Position numbers and translations under genes: made by a program
In this document: positions 62,745 through 64,000 of the stretch, in pieces
Position numbering within the stretch: position 1 is the first letter of the stretch
Layout of the letters: the number at the start of each line of letters is the position of its first letter
Assembly: GCF_003663885.1 (NCBI RefSeq)
Contig: NZ_RCCE01000002.1
Coordinates: 671,561-735,560 of the forward strand
DNA length: 64,000 nucleotides
Direction of reading: 5' to 3'
Source of the DNA: Litoreibacter meonggei
Lineage (GTDB): Bacteria; Pseudomonadota; Alphaproteobacteria; Rhodobacterales; Rhodobacteraceae
Notes under the pieces: model-generated
Seen by the model: the letters and a program-made list of their open reading frames with translations, nothing else
The model's database searches: none
Told to the model about the DNA's origin: nothing

Positions 62745-63530
62745 ATGCTAAGAACTCTGCTGGTCGTCACTGCCCTGTGCTTGCCTTTCGCTTCCGTGGC
62801 GCAGTCCGTGTCAGCGATCCTAGAGCCGGTCAACAGCGTGGAAATCCGTCCGTCGGTGAATGGACGGCTGGACAAAATTCTCGTGCAGGAAGGTGCTGTT
62901 GTGACCAAAGGTACGGTTCTCGCGTCAATTGACGCGCGCGTGCAGAGAGCACGTGTTGCGCTGGCAAGTATCGCCGCTCAAGCAGATGGTGCAGTGATCC
63001 GTGCGGAAATTGTTATTGAACAAGCCAAAGCTCTGCGCGACCGCGTTGCCCGCGCGCGCAGCAAAGGGGCCGCGCAGAAATGGGAAGTGATCCAGTCCGA
63101 GCAAGCCGTGCAACTGGCTGAGGCAGATTTGAAAGTCGCACGGGAAGGCGTCAGCCAAAGCCAAAGACAGCTTGAACTGGACGAAGCCGTTCTGGAGGAG
63201 TTTTCAATGATCGCGCCGTTTGACGGAACCATTCTGGAAATCCAAACGCAACGCGGTGAAATCGTGGAAACAGAGACCACCGTTCTCGAAATTGGCAACT
63301 TGAAGCGCTTGCGTGCCACCGCGTTCGTGCCGCTTGACTGGTTGAATGGCCTAGACGTCGGCACCGAGATCGTCGCGCAACTGCCCACAGGTGCTACCGC
63401 AACTGGCGTTGTGTCCTCAATTGACCCTCGCGTTGATCCAGCAAGCCTTAGCGTGCGGGTGAGAATGGCGTTCGACAACACCGATTTGAAACTGTTGGCA
63501 GGCACGGCCATCACGATATCCAGTCCCTAA
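62745..63530 (+). CDS. HlyD-family periplasmic adaptor subunit
   Basis: A 261-residue membrane-fusion (adaptor) protein with signal peptide MLRTLLVVTALCLPFASVAQ. The lipoyl-like halves are EIRPSVNGRLDKILVQEGAV VTKGTVLASIDARV in two parts, separated by an alpha hairpin (RVARARSKGAAQKWEVIQSE), then APFDGTILEIQTQRGEIVE and a beta-barrel. Shorter than RND adaptors. It lacks the inner-membrane helix of HlyD, which may be provided by the M50 protein's C terminus (inference). Confidence 0.88.
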   Translation: MLRTLLVVTALCLPFASVAQSVSAILEPVNSVEIRPSVNGRLDKILVQEGAVVTKGTVLASIDARVQRARVALASIAAQADGAVIRAEIVIEQAKALRDRVARARSKGAAQKWEVIQSEQAVQLAEADLKVAREGVSQSQRQLELDEAVLEEFSMIAPFDGTILEIQTQRGEIVETETTVLEIGNLKRLRATAFVPLDWLNGLDVGTEIVAQLPTGATATGVVSSIDPRVDPASLSVRVRMAFDNTDLKLLAGTAITISSP

Positions 63531-63533
63531 GCA

Positions 63534-63944
63534 ATGAACGCACCCCGCCCCCAGCCAGAGCAGGCTAAACCTGCGCAAAACGGCCGCGATCTGAACTCGG
63601 CTATTGTTGCGTGCTTCTCCTCAGGAACGGAGACGCCGCCGTTCCCTGAACGGTTTGTCGAGCTAACCGTAGCGCTGACAAGCCAACAAAACGTGTCGCT
63701 CTGGTGCCTGTCCCAAACCGACGAGCCGCCCCAGATGATTGCGGCATATAAGTCCGCCGAGCTTGCAGACACACTTCAGGACTTGGCCGCCAGTCTTCTG
63801 GATCAAACGTCAGAAAGCTCGACGACGCAGGTTCAAGTCGTCGACCGGTATATCACCGCCAGCGTTGCCCTTCCCGCTGACCGTACCGCAGTCCTGTTGA
63901 TGGAGTGTCCGTCGTCAGAGTTTTTGGAACCAAGAGCTGCTTAA
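63534..63944 (+). pseudogene. GAF-like gene start, apparently frameshifted (or short ORF)
   Basis: A 136-codon frame beginning MNAPRPQPEQAKPAQNGRDL, with a GAF-like alpha/beta pattern (ELTVALTSQQNVSLWCLSQT; VVDRYITASVALPADRTAVL). The frame stops at 63944. Another frame takes over at the T-run 63921-63925 and stays open to the window end with FWNQELLNLRESLAHLVAV, a plausible end to a GAF-like helix. One extra T would explain the switch: a true frameshift, a slippage site or a sequence error. The intact gene would run past 64000, probably into a further adaptor domain. Confidence 0.5.
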
Positions 63945-64000
63945 TCTAAGAGAGAGTTTGGCTCATCTGGTTGCTGTGATTATGCGGCGTGCTGGCAGTG

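Noticed and set aside
1..64000. Prophage, transposase, integrase or CRISPR-Cas genes
   Set aside because: None of the reading frames shows the relevant motifs, and the tRNA-Ala has no repeated attachment-like copy or integrase next to it.

Overview
The window looks like a chromosomal segment of a marine-type alphaproteobacterium of the order Rhodobacterales (roseobacter group). This rests on gene content: a tripartite tricarboxylate (Tct) transporter with TctDE, a TRAP transporter with DctBD, an FYDLN-acid-domain (TIGR02300-type) protein, a tandem glycine riboswitch ahead of gcvTHP, and two sites matching the alphaproteobacterial CtrA consensus. No species is named because no rRNA or other decisive marker is present. 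There is no CRISPR array, no recognisable intact insertion sequence and no prophage.

Layout. 0.1-1.5 kb: lipoamide dehydrogenase, ending at a two-hairpin bidirectional terminator. 1.6-10 kb: a tctCBA operon that continues into an AtuA-like protein, a DUF4387-like protein and a GntR/FCD regulator; divergent from it are tctD, tctE and an overlapping periplasmic binding protein. 10-14 kb: an aspartate-dehydrogenase-like gene opposite a shortened molybdenum hydroxylase large subunit coupled to a dihydrodipicolinate-synthase-family lyase. 14-15.7 kb: tRNA-Ala(GGC), the TIGR02300-type gene and a YgjP-like metallopeptidase. 15.8-21 kb: a poorly characterised cluster of an S8 peptidase, a PAP2/vanadium-haloperoxidase-like enzyme with nine GGV repeats, a winged-helix/TolB/TPR regulator and a divergent small ORF. 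21.5-24.3 kb: a polar amino-acid ABC transporter with an AhpD-like gene. 24.3-27 kb: an FAD amine oxidase, phosphoglycolate phosphatase and an L-idonate 5-dehydrogenase-like enzyme. 27-34.4 kb: dctPQM, divergent dctBD (DctD has lost its sigma-54 contact loop) and an orphan tungstate-type binding protein. 34.4-36.7 kb: an FMN reductase and kduD/kduI. 36.8-43.6 kb: a dimethylglycine or N-methylproline demethylase-like enzyme and the riboswitch-controlled gcvTHP operon.

43.9-55.6 kb is a capsule or exopolysaccharide locus: nucleotide-sugar dehydrogenase, a GSC-motif/TPR-like protein, a GT4 glycosyltransferase, a UDP-glucuronate epimerase and KpsM/KpsT/KpsE-like export proteins. It is followed by a large RTX protein containing four modules at an exact 279-bp spacing. 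A TTAA-N7-TTAAC motif lies upstream of both the sugar operon and the RTX gene, which suggests shared CtrA control of the cell surface. 55.7-59.5 kb holds a membrane protein with a CreBC-like two-component system. 59.9-64 kb holds a PqqD-like/M50 peptidase/adaptor protein, SapC, an HlyD adaptor and a GAF-like gene that appears frameshifted near the window edge; together they resemble an uncharacterised export system.

Functionally the window combines organic-acid and sugar-acid uptake and catabolism (Tct, TRAP, Kdu, idonate), one-carbon and glycine metabolism, and cell-surface building. The best candidates for undescribed biology are the 59.9-64 kb M50-SapC-HlyD cluster, the 15.8-21 kb peptidase/haloperoxidase cluster, and the CtrA-linked capsule plus RTX unit.
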